In this document: positions 44,587 to 57,299 of the stretch, piece by piece
Layout: every line of letters starts with the position of its first letter
Position numbering within the stretch: the first letter of the stretch is position 1
Source: Acholoe squamosa
Lineage: Eukaryota > Annelida > Polychaeta > Phyllodocida > Polynoidae
NCBI GenBank assembly: GCA_949317995.1
Contig: OX439035.1
Location: 82,275,959 to 82,339,958 of the forward strand
Length of the DNA: 64,000 nucleotides
Direction of reading: 5' to 3'
The notes under the pieces: generated by a model
Database searches by the model: none
Seen by the model: the letters and a program-made list of their open reading frames with translations, nothing else
Told to the model about the DNA's origin: nothing
Position numbers and translations under genes: made by a program

Positions 44587-45844
44587 ATATGATGAGCAAC
44601 ACTGGTGGCTGAATGTATCTACTATATAGTCGGCAGTGAGTATTGAGCGAGGGTATGAAACATATTCTGTATCAGGGCCCTTCAGGGCTGATATGAGGTG
44701 AATATAGTCCTCCTATACTCAGTATTGTCCCTGCCTTCTCCTTTCTCACCAAAGCGCTGTAACCATATATGCCAGCACTCACTAGGCGACCCGCCCCCTT
44801 CCACATGTAGGGCGTCAGCGCCCACATCTATCTACCTGCTCGTTTCTATGGCAACGGCGTCTATTCTACCTGTAAATTAAGACTGGCTACGGTGGAGAGA
44901 GAGACGGCAGGACAATGGGCCTTGGTCCCCGGGACGTGGCAGCAAGGTGTAGGGAAGTGGTAAAGGTGTCGGCGTCACAATACAATCACACAGCCCAAAC
45001 ACCAATCGCTTCTCCTGCTCATCTCCCAGGGGGTCAAATGATGCGGCTGACCCCGCTATAAATCCCCTTCCTGGCCCCCTCTCCATCCTACAAGAAACAC
45101 ACTATGTCCTATTCCTTACTCTTCAGAAACGAACACGCCAATGAACCCCATTATTGATTACCGATCCCCTTAAAGCCCCTGGAGGAAGTGCATGGACACG
45201 CTGAGTCTGCACAGATTATGTGTCTTTGTGGTTAGCGAGAATTAGGGATGGTGAGTCTTCTGTTGTCACCTGGGAGGGAATCCCTGAGTGAAGATGTAAT
45301 GGAGGGAACTCTGGTGATGGTATTACATTGGACGGCCAGGGGGCCGGTCAACTCCCATATGGTATCCAGCGGCCTGACGCACCTACCTATAGCCTCCATT
45401 TCATGTTTCATTCCCAGAATTTGTGGCAATGGATATCAGAATTACAAGATTAGGCATACCCCCGATTCCTCTCATTGCTACACTCTGGGATATACATGTT
45501 AACAATTCAGCAGAACCTGAGGCCCTATACACCTGGTCCCATGCAACGGTCATGAATAATACATTGAATTCAACTCTATCTGCAAGAAGAAATGGGGAAA
45601 AAGCTAACCGGCAATGATAACGCTGGTTGCTATGTATCTTTCAATTGTGTGGGAGATAAATTAGAAAAAAATAAACTGTTTGTATTGCTTTGTATTGGCC
45701 ATAGGAATACCCTCTCCTCTCCTCACGAGGAGTGCATCAATATCTCACCTGTATAGCCAAGTACATAACAGGATGGTAACGCTTTAAGTTTCCATGACAC
45801 CAAATCTTGGATGTATTGACAGCTGCAGGTGAGGCAGGTGTCAG

Positions 45845-46024
45845 GAGTGAGTGAGTAATAGATGTTTAACGCCATTTCGACAACTAAGGTCATATTCATG
45901 GCGAGAACTACATTACACAATTTCACAGGGGAATGTGTCGGTGCCCGCGCATATGTGCACCACACACATCCCGAGGGGATAGGAAAGAGGAGAAATAGAC
46001 CCTTTTAAGTGGGCTAGGGAAGCC
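45845..46024 (+). repeat. Full-length copy of the ~181-bp dispersed repeat
   Basis: Collinear with 25812-25992 from the GTGAGTGAG head to gggctagggaagcc, with few differences. It lies next to ggcaggtgtcagg words on both sides (about 45833-45843 and 46026-46038), which may be its target-site duplication. Confidence 0.9.
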
Positions 46025-46039
46025 CAGGCAGGTGTCAGG

Positions 46040-49000
46040 TGACAATCACCTCTGATAATGTAAACTATAGGGCATCCTGTATGACACAAAGGAGTACTTA
46101 TGGCCTTAAAGAACCAGAGATAGCGTTGTACATGTCATGTAAGTATCGGTTTATGTCACCAACGTAGTGTAGCCTCTGCTTATTTGTCCTCTGTAGTACA
46201 GCCCAGTACAGCATATCTGATCACGTACCTTTGTCATATTATACTAGAAATTAGTCATCTAGTTTTGTGGTTTTCATATAATATATCCCATATAAATGAT
46301 TGGCATTTCCTTTAACAACAGGCAGGGTAGGTAGCGTTTTAATTATTTAGTACTTGTGGGCTCTCCCCCTGAAATGAGGCATATTTAGTTCTGTCCCCCA
46401 CAAAAGGGATCCTATCTTTTTACTACCCCACCCCTGCAAAGCCCCTCCCCCCCTCGCCTGTTGAAAATCAGATCACTCCCTAAGACATTTCATCTGAGTC
46501 TTATTCTCAGTTCAAGTAAACAGCCATGAAATAGCTGACATGAAGGAAGGCCTCATACCACGGACGTAGACTCGGGTTAGGGAAGTTCACCTTCCAAGAA
46601 TACATTGCCATCCCAGGTGACCCGGTGACGTGTGCGCTCCAAAACAGGGCTTCGCCATTAGGTACACAGTCAGTGTGGGCATAACAGCCCCAGAAAGGGG
46701 TTAGCAGCCGTCCTGCTATCTTTAACAGAGGAATCTTCCAGTTTGGGCCTAAAATTACCTTTATATGTACGTGCATTTGACTTCTTTTCACTATAGCCTA
46801 TAGCTATTAAACGCAAGAGATGCTATATATTCCTTGTACATGTTGTTTAATTGTGGTGACTAATATTCAGAACTTCCTGTGGCCAGGATCATTAAATTTT
46901 CATTTTGCAATTCGGGGAACAAGTCTCCTTTGTCAATTTGAAGGTCTAAAACATGATGGAAGTGGTATATGTAAAACTATCAGTTTTTGTTACCATGGCA
47001 ACTATTTCCTTTGGCAAAAGTAGAAAATAACGAAACATCAGGGTCAACATGGTAAAAGCTACCACAGCGCGGATTCGTCCGCACATCCCCTCACGGGCGT
47101 ACCTTTTATCGTTTTGATCCAAATTGAAAAATGCACATCAATGTTTTCTATTGCTGCTAAGGAAAATGGTTGCCGACAAGGAACTAATTATTGAAAATTC
47201 ACATATTCTGTCATATTCTAAACGTCTCAATGTAATGTTCCTAGACCCAATCTTGTTTTTTTTTAAATATCTCTTTCCGCGAGTTGGTACAGAGTAGATT
47301 AAATTGTGTGTCATTAGTTTCTCTCATATTCAAAGTACATGATATTGTATTAAGCGAGTTGGATTCTATCCTTCGAAAACGCAGATAAAACATTATTATT
47401 GCTGTTGAACAATTATATTGTAAGCTGAAGAACATTTATGATGGCTCAATAAAAGCCTTTTTGAACTTGAACTTTTTGAACTTCAAAATATTCCAAACCA
47501 ATAGATCTATGCCACAACTCAAATAGCTCTCGTTAAAGACAACCGTGTTGTGAAATTTGGTAAACATGGTCTCTATATCTGAACCTGGGCTGGTATGAGT
47601 ATAGACTACCGGGGTATAGGCGAGCAGTAGGATAGAGCAGATGGTTCAGTTAGGTTGCTCGTAGAGTAGCTCAGGGAGTGCTCCCTGGGATACAGATATG
47701 GCTGCTGCGGGTAGGCCTGGGGGATCACCAGAGGGAGAACAGTCAGTGTAGGTAACCTGCTGCGAACTTAGATAGCCTTTTGAGGTGGAACTGCTGTTCC
47801 TGTCAATTTAATGTCTCAATCATAACTAGGCCTATAGATATTCGTTCAACATAATACCTTAATGCCTTTGTAGCACTACACGTAGGAACTTTTCTTGTCA
47901 TGATAGAGATTGGATGAGTATCATGCCAAACTTTTCTTGTCATGATAGAGATTGGATGAGTATCATGCCAAACTTGCAGGACAAATGCATTGCTGAAGGG
48001 TCAGGGCGATATACTAATACAGTGCCTGCGAGTCACTCACCTGACGCCCTGGAGCATCATTCCATTTGAGGGCAAAGTCACACCTTCTACGGACCTAACC
48101 TTGTGATACTCATATGAAGAATTCAACTATCGTATCAAATATTACCATGAGCGTCCATGCATTATAATACTGCATGCCATTTGACCCTAGAATAAAGCGA
48201 GATGTTTTTATGTCGTGCTTTTAAATCCAACCAACGTTCTCGCCAACTTAAATGAGGAGAGGAAGAGAAATTTAAAATAGATTCCGTCTACACGGGGTGT
48301 TTACAGAGTGAGTCGGTGAGCGGCACGAGGTTAGACGAAGGCCAAGTGTATGTTGGCAATAGTATACACAGAGCTGTAGCTGAGGTAGTGAGGGGTGGGG
48401 TACAGCCTGAGGGGTGCGTGGGAGGTAGAGGGGCATGAGGCTGGGTGGCAAGGGGAGAATCCAGAGGAAGGAAGGGTTCATACTATAATGTGTGGCCGAC
48501 TGATGGGAGAGGTGGATTGGGATCCGGCTGTGGGCTCCAGGGACCCTGCCCCCGGGACGGATAGTGGTTAGCGCCCGGTGTTGCCTGATTCCACCCTGCC
48601 TCCACATGAATACCACCCTCCCCTGACACCCTCCCCATTCAGGCAATCCAAGTCTCAATAGCAGTCCTACACACCCAGCTACCCCACCAGCTAAGCCATG
48701 GTTGCCTTCCACGTGAGGTACATCGACCCCTCCCTTCTCTCATGCTGCTGCATTTTCACTCCAGCTGCCACCCAGGAGACTGGCGTTATCTTTATCTACT
48801 CGTAGAGAGATGCGTGTAGGCCATTGACCCTCCAGGGGGAGAAGCCGGGGGTTATCAGGGTTGGTGTGAGACTGGGCAGCCAGCTACAGGGGTGTGGGGT
48901 GGGATCCACACATAATCGCCGCTCCTCCACGGTGCGTCTGGAGGGGCTGTCCATGCTCTCCTCCAGCAGGTTTGAGAGGGGTGTGCTGGGAGTGAGTAGG

Positions 49001-49178
49001 GTAAAGAGGCAGGCGTGCGAGGCTGTAAGCAGTATACAAGAGGCATGCCTTTTACCAATGGTAGGGATGTAAGGGACAACAGTATTAAATGCCAAGGTGG
49101 CAGTAGCAACAATAGTCACATCTATACATGTTCTGTATATTACCTATTGGCAGCAGTGATGAATGAGTGTGAAGCCAG
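46040..49178. other. No gene recognised
   Basis: About 3.1 kb, mostly AT-rich. It includes an exact 42-bp tandem duplication (47887-47970). The stretch 48280-49080 is GC-richer and purine-rich, with open frames on both strands (up to 146 codons) whose translations look like low-complexity Pro/Leu/Ser. No splice-bounded motif was seen. Confidence 0.45.
47887..47970. repeat. 42-bp unit, two exact tandem copies
   Basis: 47887-47928 and 47929-47970 are identical (aacttttcttgtcatgatag ... gtatcatgcca). This is a recent slip or unequal-exchange product. Confidence 0.97.
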
Positions 49179-49179
49179 G

Positions 49180-49409
49180 CCACACTGAAAAAAAGTCTGT
49201 TTCTGGTTGAGAGGCCGTATCAGTGTGAGAGGTGCTTATAAATGAAAAAAAAACAACTTTTTTTCAGGTCCAGGAAGATTTTTTTTTATGAAAAACTGGA
49301 CGAAGCAGCGGTTCACTAATCTGCGCGCACCGCGCAAAAAAAAATCTAAATCTACTGACTTTTAAAATCCTCATCATCTCAACCAGAAACGAACTTTTTT
49401 TAGTGTGGC
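49180..49409. mobile_element. MITE-like element with ~30-bp TIR CCACACTGAAAAAAAGT
   Basis: CCACACTGAAAAAAAGTCTG at the left pairs with the right end (reverse complement CCACACTAAAAAAAGTTCG), and both continue with tttctggttgag. The interior is A/T-rich with a second inverted pair around acaactttttttcagg. Non-coding, about 230 bp. Confidence 0.85.
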
Positions 49410-51390
49410 CCCTTCATCTGGTAGCAGAATATGGTGAACTATACGTATTTATTATTCGTGTTTCTTTTGGCATTGGATGCTCCAATGTGCATTCACACTT
49501 GCAGTCCGATGCACTACACATCCAGAGCCATACAATCACGGCCCCAACATCCACCCCTGCCCCTTCCTATATACATATATAGCAACCTATACCAATAACC
49601 CTCACCTGCATCTGGACTCTACGTTGGCCTGACTACAAAGACTAGGGAACGCCTAGAGGTGTCATGTGGAATAACCCAGTAGCAAGTCAAAAAAGGGGGA
49701 GGGGGCAGAGAGGGATGAGAATCATCAGGAAAACAGAAAGGACACCTACCACACCTACATACTAAGGCTATGTCTTTTATTATTTTTGAATCTATGACTT
49801 CCTGCATGTGTTTCAAAATGTTATATATTGTGAGCTGATAATAATATATCGGTTAATATTGACCTGTGTTCATAAACAATTGCTTAAACATCATCAACTT
49901 ACACAAAATCATTTTTAAGTCAATCGTGAAGAGAAGAACTATAGCTTATAGTGTGACTGTGGCATCCAGTCTATTGCTAACCGATCCTCCCCTTCGGGCT
50001 GGAGTGTAGAGATGTCGAAAACAGGGAGTGGTGAGAGCGGATTGTTTGGTTGGGAGCAGCTCCATTTGACTGGGAGCAGCTCCAGGGGCTACAGAAGGCA
50101 GTTGGCGAGCTCTCACTCAGGGCGGATTGGAGCAGTCAGGTGGTGCTGTCAGTGCCACCTGGTCCGGACTCCTTCGTCCTACTGAAGTGATCGTCAAAGA
50201 GATGTGACAAGGTTACCATGGATACAGAGCAGCTCACCGTGCAGCTCTCGTTTGGGCATTCTGAGGGTGAGAGCAGCAGATGCTCGAGGCGCCACCTAGC
50301 GGCCCTATCGACAAGCATACGGTCCATCGAACAAGGCTATAACTTTAGAACTACATGAACTCCCTGGCCAGGAGCGGAGTGATTAGTTGGGAGAGGGGGG
50401 GGGGGTTACCTACAAGGATTTTTAAATGGGCGGTTATCCCCATAACCGACCATTGGGGGCACTATGAGACACGCTGAATAGTGCACTTGTTTACCTTCAC
50501 ATATTCTCCCGTTTGAATGTTGTTTCATTTGTGAACAGCAAGGGGTAGGGGACATACTTATCAGACGTACTGTTACAGCGCCACCCTCTACTGGAGTGCG
50601 CATTCTACGTAATGTGGCGCTGATGTCAGAACGCTTATCAGACTAGACCTTAGTGCCCCCATATGGCCTGCCATTCGTTCCAAAGCTCGCAAAAGTCTTA
50701 ATGATATACCATGATTAAAGGTGTCATGACACACATGCTTCAATGTAGCTATAGAACCTCATTACCAGACCTTTTACCTTTGGTCCCCCAGGTAGCAGGC
50801 CTGGCTTGAGCTACTCCGTGCACTGAGCTCACCTGCCTTCAGATTTAATACAGGTGGAGTAGCATGCACGTGCGTGGGTGGAACGATACAGGTGGGCGTA
50901 ACAAGTTGGTAACACTGAGGCAATGCTGGCTAAGGGCATTCAACGTATATTATGGAAATCTTTACATAGTGTGTCTCTATAGAGACATTACATGTACTCC
51001 TTCCTTAACACCTGTACCCCTTTCTCAAAAGAATTAAGTATATTACAGGGAAACATACCTAAAATAAATTCAAAATTCTTTCTTATTTAGGTCAGATAGT
51101 ATTACAGCCGAATTTAGCAAAGGAAAATATGTTCCAGGGCAGATGAATGCAAACCTTATAGTGTGAGAACCAGAAACAGGGAGGAATTCTGTCTCACTTA
51201 TTTTTCACGTGTTCTTTGTAGTACTATAGAGGTGGATAGGTATGACTTTCGTAGTGCTATGTCACAAGGGTAATCCCATCATATGCCCACTGATCCGGGG
51301 GGACCCGATACATAAGCCATTGTATTGATTAGATCGAGGGTCCAGGCCCCTGGACACACCTGTTTTGATTAACACTATAATACTGGGGCT

Positions 51391-51502
51391 GTCATCCTCT
51401 CACTATAATACAAACACTGTCATCCTCTCACTATAATACAAACACTGCCATCCTCTCACTATAATACAAACATTGTCATCCTCTCACTATAATACAAACA
51501 TA
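51391..51502. repeat. 28-bp tandem repeat, four copies
   Basis: Unit gtcatcctctcactataata plus caaacact, starting at 51391, 51419, 51447 and 51475, with one or two substitutions. Confidence 0.96.
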
Positions 51503-51509
51503 GATCCAG

Positions 51510-53020
51510 TCTATGATTACATATGGGCCACGGTCATTCTAATTTCAACATGCCTCACCATCCATAAGGTATTAGACATAATTCCTCTATGTCTTTTTGT
51601 ATATGTCTGTGATACCTATTGAACGAGCAACGACCGCTCTGTGCGCTAACAGCTGCTATGCAATAGCACCTCAATACTTATTTACATGTATAAAATAGTT
51701 TTGGTATAATGGGATCGTAATAACAATTAATGGCGTTTTTAATACATAGAAAAATTACTATGCGTCTCACAGGGCGTCTTATCCAATATCACTTCTTTTC
51801 ACCTATGTCTTTAACCTCTATATTGCATGTCGAAGTGACACCTAAATGTCTATCAATAAACTGAATTTGGGGGTCTACGGTCATGCACGTAAGAACGTGC
51901 AAGAGAAGAGGCTGAGCACACCCTGGAGCACTAAGCAGATTCTACATCATCATCCTGGGTGTCTGGCATATTATTAGCTATATTTATTCAATCAGTTAAT
52001 GATACAAAAACCACACATACATGGCAAGTTGGTGTCATCTCTCTCAGATAATGCCACCATTACTGCAAATACCACATTAGCTACGCTACTTAACTCTATG
52101 ATTTACCAAAAAGATACGAAATCGGAGATATTTTTAGCGCATACTTGTACTTAAAGCACACTCCAGCTAGTCACCATGACATAAATCTGAATTGGTTATT
52201 ATCATGGCATCATTGAGACGAAGGATACGAAAACAATGATTTACCTATCCTTAATTCACAAATTGAACTTTTCATCATCCTAGCGCTGAATGAGTGATAT
52301 CTTGAAAAGTATAGGGTGTACATAGAATGTCATGTAGCGAGCCCAGCTCCCCTCCTCTACGCCAGTGCTTCTCCGCGTGACTCGTTGTCAAAGGGTTATC
52401 CTTTATTATTGTGCTAATTTTTGCCACTTTCGCCTTTAGGCAAACCCATTGGTTTAGTCTTACATAGGGGGACATTGCCTAGTCCCTCATTATGTCTTTA
52501 ATATAAGCCTATTCTTCCTTTTTTCATTCACATCCAGGACGCCATCCCCTTCTCTATGTCGCCTTATTTGCTAGGGGGCCCCTGTGTCAGGGTGACGGAT
52601 GATGCTTAATCGGTCTTGTCGACAGCAGCGTAGGCAATCGACCAAAACAAGATTATCTTCCACAAGCCTGCCCCGTATAACAGCAGTACATTGATCAGAT
52701 TCCATTAGCTTCCGCACATCACCCAGCCCCTACGTATAGCCATGCCACGTAAAGACCTCATGTAGGCCTATGTGTATTTGTTTATAGAGCCTTAGGGGCA
52801 ATGCACTGGAGCCTACTATAGCTCCTGATACTAAGATGATATGAGGCTAAATGGGGGTAGAGCAGTGGCTATGGTCGTTACCACAAGTCGGTATGGGCCG
52901 TACTAAAGGGTTGTGAGGAGAATGGAGAGAATTATGTGCATGTATTTGGGTATACCGGTATGCTGCACACATACATGCCTGGCGTCCTAGCCTATCTATC
53001 ACCTGGACGATCAGTGCGAG
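51510..53020. other. No gene recognised
   Basis: About 1.5 kb without repeats or coding signals I can support. Confidence 0.45.
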
Positions 53021-53025
53021 GTGGG

Positions 53026-53231
53026 CAGGGAGGTAGCAGCGGATCCAGGATGTGGTCGGGGTAGGGGGAGACCTCCCCCCCCCTAAAAAAAACAACAAAA
53101 AACACACACACACCTGACAATGGGCATTGGTTTGATTTTGAACTATAGTGGTGTATACTGAACCCTGGCTACGCCCCAGCCAAATTTTCTCAACTGTGCC
53201 CCCCCCCCGACCACCACTGGATCCACCCCTG
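53026..53231. mobile_element. MITE-like element with CAGGG...CCCTG ends and ggatccag subterminal repeat
   Basis: The left end reads cagggaggtagcagcggatccagg. The right end in reverse complement begins cAGGGGTGGATCCAGTGGTG; both continue into ggtcggg. CAGGGG-GGATCCAG ends are common in hAT-type MITEs. The interior holds a C-run, an A-run and a (CA)n stretch. Confidence 0.65.
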
Positions 53232-54019
53232 GAAGGAGGGAGTTGGTGAGAGGCAGTTCTCCTGATAGTGGAGTCGAGTGTGGGGTTGGCGCTGGCATAA
53301 TGGATGCTGCGCATAGGCCCTACAATGCTGGGGAGGCAGAGGCAGGTAGTGTGGGTGAAACTCCAATCCCATACCCTGACATTTATCATAATCTACAGTC
53401 GGACTAAATGTTACAGGCAGAGAGCGTGACTGAACATCTGATAGCCGCCGTAACGGATTACCCTAATCCACCCTACTAATACTGACGTGAACAACAGTCC
53501 AACGTCACGCCCGAACGCACCCGGACACGCATGTGCAACGCGCGCGCCGCCTAACGGGCTCCAGGGGAAGCACTAAACGCCAGGAGGGTTGAGCACACAG
53601 GGCGGGTGGTGACCTTAGAGGTCAAAGCTCAGCGCCCTGGTTGGAGGGAGCAGGGTAGTACGTCAGTATCAGGTGTGAGGGGAGCAGCTCTAGAAGTGAG
53701 CTATTGGCATGCCTATTGTGACGTCACGTCAGGGTCTGTGCAGGAGCAGGTGGTGTCAGACAAGAAGGGGCGTAGGGTTGGGGGTCTAGGATGAGAGCTG
53801 CTCGTGATAAGCTCCATATATCGTGAAGACAACATTACATGAGTGGTCTCAATATGCTTCATTTTGACCCTATCGTGCTTCCTTATTCTCATCATATAAT
53901 AACCCTTGCTAAAACGCTTGATAAAGTTCCTTTTTTTACATGATGTACATAATTTCTTTCGAGATCTTTTCGCATTAAATATTCCGTATTACATTACGAT
54001 GCTTCACAGCGTGCGACTA

Positions 54020-54386
54020 AGACCAAACAAAAAAAAGGTTTGTTTCCAGTAACCCGACCGACCCTAGCAAAACAGGTGCAAAAGAAACAACCTTTTTTTG
54101 TGTGATTTTGAAGAATTTTGTCTCATTTTTCATATTTTAAAGAAATTTTCATTACTTTTGAGGATTTTTCCTGTATCCTTTTCATGTTCTTCCCCTCTCT
54201 CATAGTTGCCATTTTCCCATCATTATTTTCCAATGAAATCAAAGAATTTGATACATCCATTGATATGTGCCCAAACATTTCCTATATAAATGTAAAAAAA
54301 AAAGAAAAAAAAAGAAAAATCCGACCTACCAACCCTAGCCCTTTGAGCTATGTTACTGGAAACACATCTTTTATTTTTCTTGGTCT
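54020..54386. mobile_element. ~367-bp element with ~35-bp TIRs
   Basis: agaccaaacaaaaaaaaggt followed by ttgtttccagtaac at the left is mirrored by the right end, gttactggaaacacatcttt then tatttttcttggtct. The interior is AT-rich with A-runs. An open frame of 111 codons inside has no family features. Confidence 0.8.
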
Positions 54387-55611
54387 AGTGTATGATACCC
54401 CTTGCTGCATCACTGGTCCTTTTGTCCCACCCAATGCTGTAGTCAGAGTATAGGATGGTGGAGGTTTCACGGATCAATTCGAGTGATGGAATTGGGACTA
54501 TGTTTTAAACTGTACATTTTATAAAAAAAAAAAAAAAAATCTCCTAAACTCACCTAGAAGCCAAAGGGGAAAGTCAGACTTAACAACATTACAATAAACT
54601 CGCGTGTATCTATTATTGTGTGGAATTTACCTACAGTATAAAAAAACTGAAAAATGAAAGTGTACTAAAGGCCTGCCATGTCTCAAAAATATGTTGACAA
54701 TGAACACCATAATAATCCCCTGCAAAACAGTGTCTATTCTCATACCCTATACAATGGCTCCATCCCTAAGCTAACAGTATAGCGTGTATACACCTACTGT
54801 AGAATTTCATGTAGGAAGGACTGGCCGGAAACAAAGGTGACCTGTGTCGTCCAGGAATAGCACACCTTTAACACTATGACGTCAAGGCCGCTATATAGTG
54901 GGCCGTATATATTTGCACTTACCACTACAGGTGTCAGGCAACAGCAGGTAGAATGGAGAGCTACTCACCTGAAGAAAATGACACAAGTAACGATATTATA
55001 GTCAAGGTACATTCTTTTCATGCATTGTAGTTAAGATGCATAATGTTTAGACAGTATGGTTAAGATATATTTACATTATTATATATCATAGTTATTGTTA
55101 TTTAGGCATTACAGTTAAGGCATTGTCATTGCAATACCGTCTATGCATTGGATTAAGATGATAATAGAAACGAATTTTTGGGATGAATGCTACAAACATT
55201 ATTCGAGCCGATATTCAAAGTATCATGGATATTGCTGAATAAATGCAGTGTTGAATAGAGACTCTACCGTTATATAAAAGTCTATGTAAGTGTGACTGGT
55301 CTTCGTTGGATTGTTCTCCATGACATATTAGACGGGAAATAAAGCATCATCGGACTGCCGTTACGGGGTATACTCTTCGATTGTATCTATTAGAACAGGT
55401 AGTCCTTTATGGGCATATGTATATTATATAGATTCACTTGTTAGAGAGTATCGCTTTACCCGCCGTGCGCCTATGTATATGTGAATGGTCATGACGCTTC
55501 TGTACATAGCTGTCCATTGGAAAAAGGGCCAGTATTGACGTCAACGATGTAGTAAATTCTATTGACTAAAAGGCTAATGATATTGCTACATAGAGGTCTA
55601 TCATTAGCTTG

Positions 55612-55614
<3 letters not shown>

Positions 55615-55684
<70 letters not shown>
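55615..55684. repeat. (TA)n microsatellite, 70 bp
   Basis: An uninterrupted TA array. Confidence 0.98.
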
Positions 55685-55686
<2 letters not shown>

Positions 55687-56387
55687 CAGAACACATACAT
55701 AGTTTGTACCCTGGTGTGGCATGTGCGTCAACTAAATGTTATGCAATTCACCAATATGATGTCAGTCCCAATGTGTATCCAGTGAACCAAACCCATGTGT
55801 GCTTTCATGTGGGCAATGCACATGGTGTGGGATGAAGCCATTTGTGGGAGGTAGGGCGGTGGTCCCTAATAGGGATGTCGGTATCTGTAACAGAATGAAA
55901 TCTAAAACATAAGTGGTATCTCCACGTCACACGTGTTATCAGAAACTGTCTATGACACTGGCAATGTCCTTGTCGGGCATCCTATCTTAAGGGGTGGGGG
56001 GGGGGGTGGTAGCCAGCTGAATCTGACAAACAAAAAACGCTGATGTCGATATTGGTATACATGGAGTATGGTGGTGATGGGTGGGTGGGGTGGAGACTCC
56101 GGCTGCAGCAGGTACTGGTGGAAAACTTTACCTGCACGACTCAGGTAATTCTTACTGACGGGGTGCTAATGAGCACAGCACGCGGCCCCTACGTGCCGAG
56201 GCGGCATGAGCTGCTCCAGGCAGGCCCTGAGCTGCTCCGCCATGGCGGGACGGCAGCGCCAACCTTCTCCCCCCTCCTCCACACACCCCTCACACTCACA
56301 CGTGTGTCAGTCGTCATTAAACATCAGTCTAGAGCAGATTTACACACGTACACCCCAACTCGTATGTTATACAGTGGTTAGCGTGTC

Positions 56388-56408
56388 CTCAGCACCATGT
56401 ACAGCAGC
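56388..56408 (+). promoter_or_regulatory. RE1/NRSE-like site, copy 1
   Basis: The 21-bp window starts CTCAGCACCATGTACAGCAG and matches the vertebrate RE1/NRSE consensus at 17 of 21 positions, including both halves (CAGCACC and ACAGC) with canonical spacing. REST itself may not exist in this animal, so function is uncertain. Confidence 0.35.
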
Positions 56409-56551
56409 TCAGCAAGCAGCGCTAACCTCCCACCCCCCTCCTTCACACACCCCTCACACTCACACGTGTGTCAGTCGTCATTAAACATCAGTCTAGAGCA
56501 GATTTACACACGTACACCCCAACTGGTATGTTATACAGTGGTTGGCGTGTC

Positions 56552-56572
56552 TTGAGCACCATGTACAGCAGC
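56552..56572 (+). promoter_or_regulatory. RE1/NRSE-like site, copy 2
   Basis: The window starts TTGAGCACCATGTACAGCAG and also matches at 17 of 21. It is the counterpart of copy 1 in the 164-bp duplication, so it is not an independent observation. Confidence 0.3.
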
Positions 56573-57049
56573 TCAGCGAGCAGCTCGGAAACTATAAGGG
56601 CTACTGGAGGGTTGTACATTGTATCACGGCTGTCTCAACACAGGCTGACTCTATATTCTACAATGTATGTGTCATGTGAAGCTCTACCACAGAGAGGACA
56701 AACTTTAGGTAATGTGGATGAGCTCTGAATAGGTTATCATGTGGGTGAGCTCTCAATACATGTGGCCATTGACAATGTGTTGAGAGATATGCATGTATAC
56801 ATTTATTTAAACATCGATATATAGGTCCAGATACTATAGACCGCACATGTACACAATAGATCTGCACGGTTAGGCTAATAAAATGATATCACAATTACTA
56901 ATGTATTATACAATAATTATACATATAATCATCATGGGTACACAAACATACAAAATATCAGACATGAATGTACAGAAATGTATGGAGTTTGGCGCAGCAG
57001 ATGGTCCATTTTCAAGTTGATTATATTTCTATCCACGGCCACTGCATAC

Positions 57050-57280
57050 CCCCTCTCCATAAACTACTAATCATAGCCCCTGAGATGCCCATTTCCATAT
57101 ACTACTTCTTATGGTCCCGAAGATGCCCTTTTATATATACTACAGTACTAACCACAACTCCTGTGTTGCCTTTCCATATACTACTTATCGTGACCCCTGA
57201 GTTGCCCTTTGTCCATATACTACTACTCATAGCCCCTAGGATGCCCCTGTTCATGTCCTACTTATTATAGCCCCTTACCC
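57050..57280. repeat. Degenerate ~40-bp tandem repeat, about five units
   Basis: The word succession ccatatactac, tcatagcccctgag, gatgccc recurs, with gatgcc/gttgcc at about 57084, 57122, 57165, 57201 and 57241. Units vary from 36 to 43 bp. Confidence 0.85.
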
Positions 57281-57299
57281 ATACTACCGGTACCTCCCT

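Larger units (their letters stand above)
56266..56590. repeat. 164-bp tandem duplication
   Basis: The segment with cacacccctcacactcacac, gtgtcagtcgtcattaaaca and tatgttatacagtggtt recurs exactly 164 bp further on (cgtgtgtcag at 56301 and 56465). Each unit contains an RE1-like site; the copies differ by a few bases. Confidence 0.95.

Noticed and set aside
48272..49119. 146- and 107-codon minus-strand open frames
   Set aside because: Purine/pyrimidine-biased sequence gives Pro/Leu/Ser-rich translation on several frames. No conserved motif or splice pattern was seen.
52847..53389. 180-codon minus-strand open frame
   Set aside because: It spans a MITE-like element with C- and A-runs and a CA repeat, so the frame is assembled from repeat sequence.
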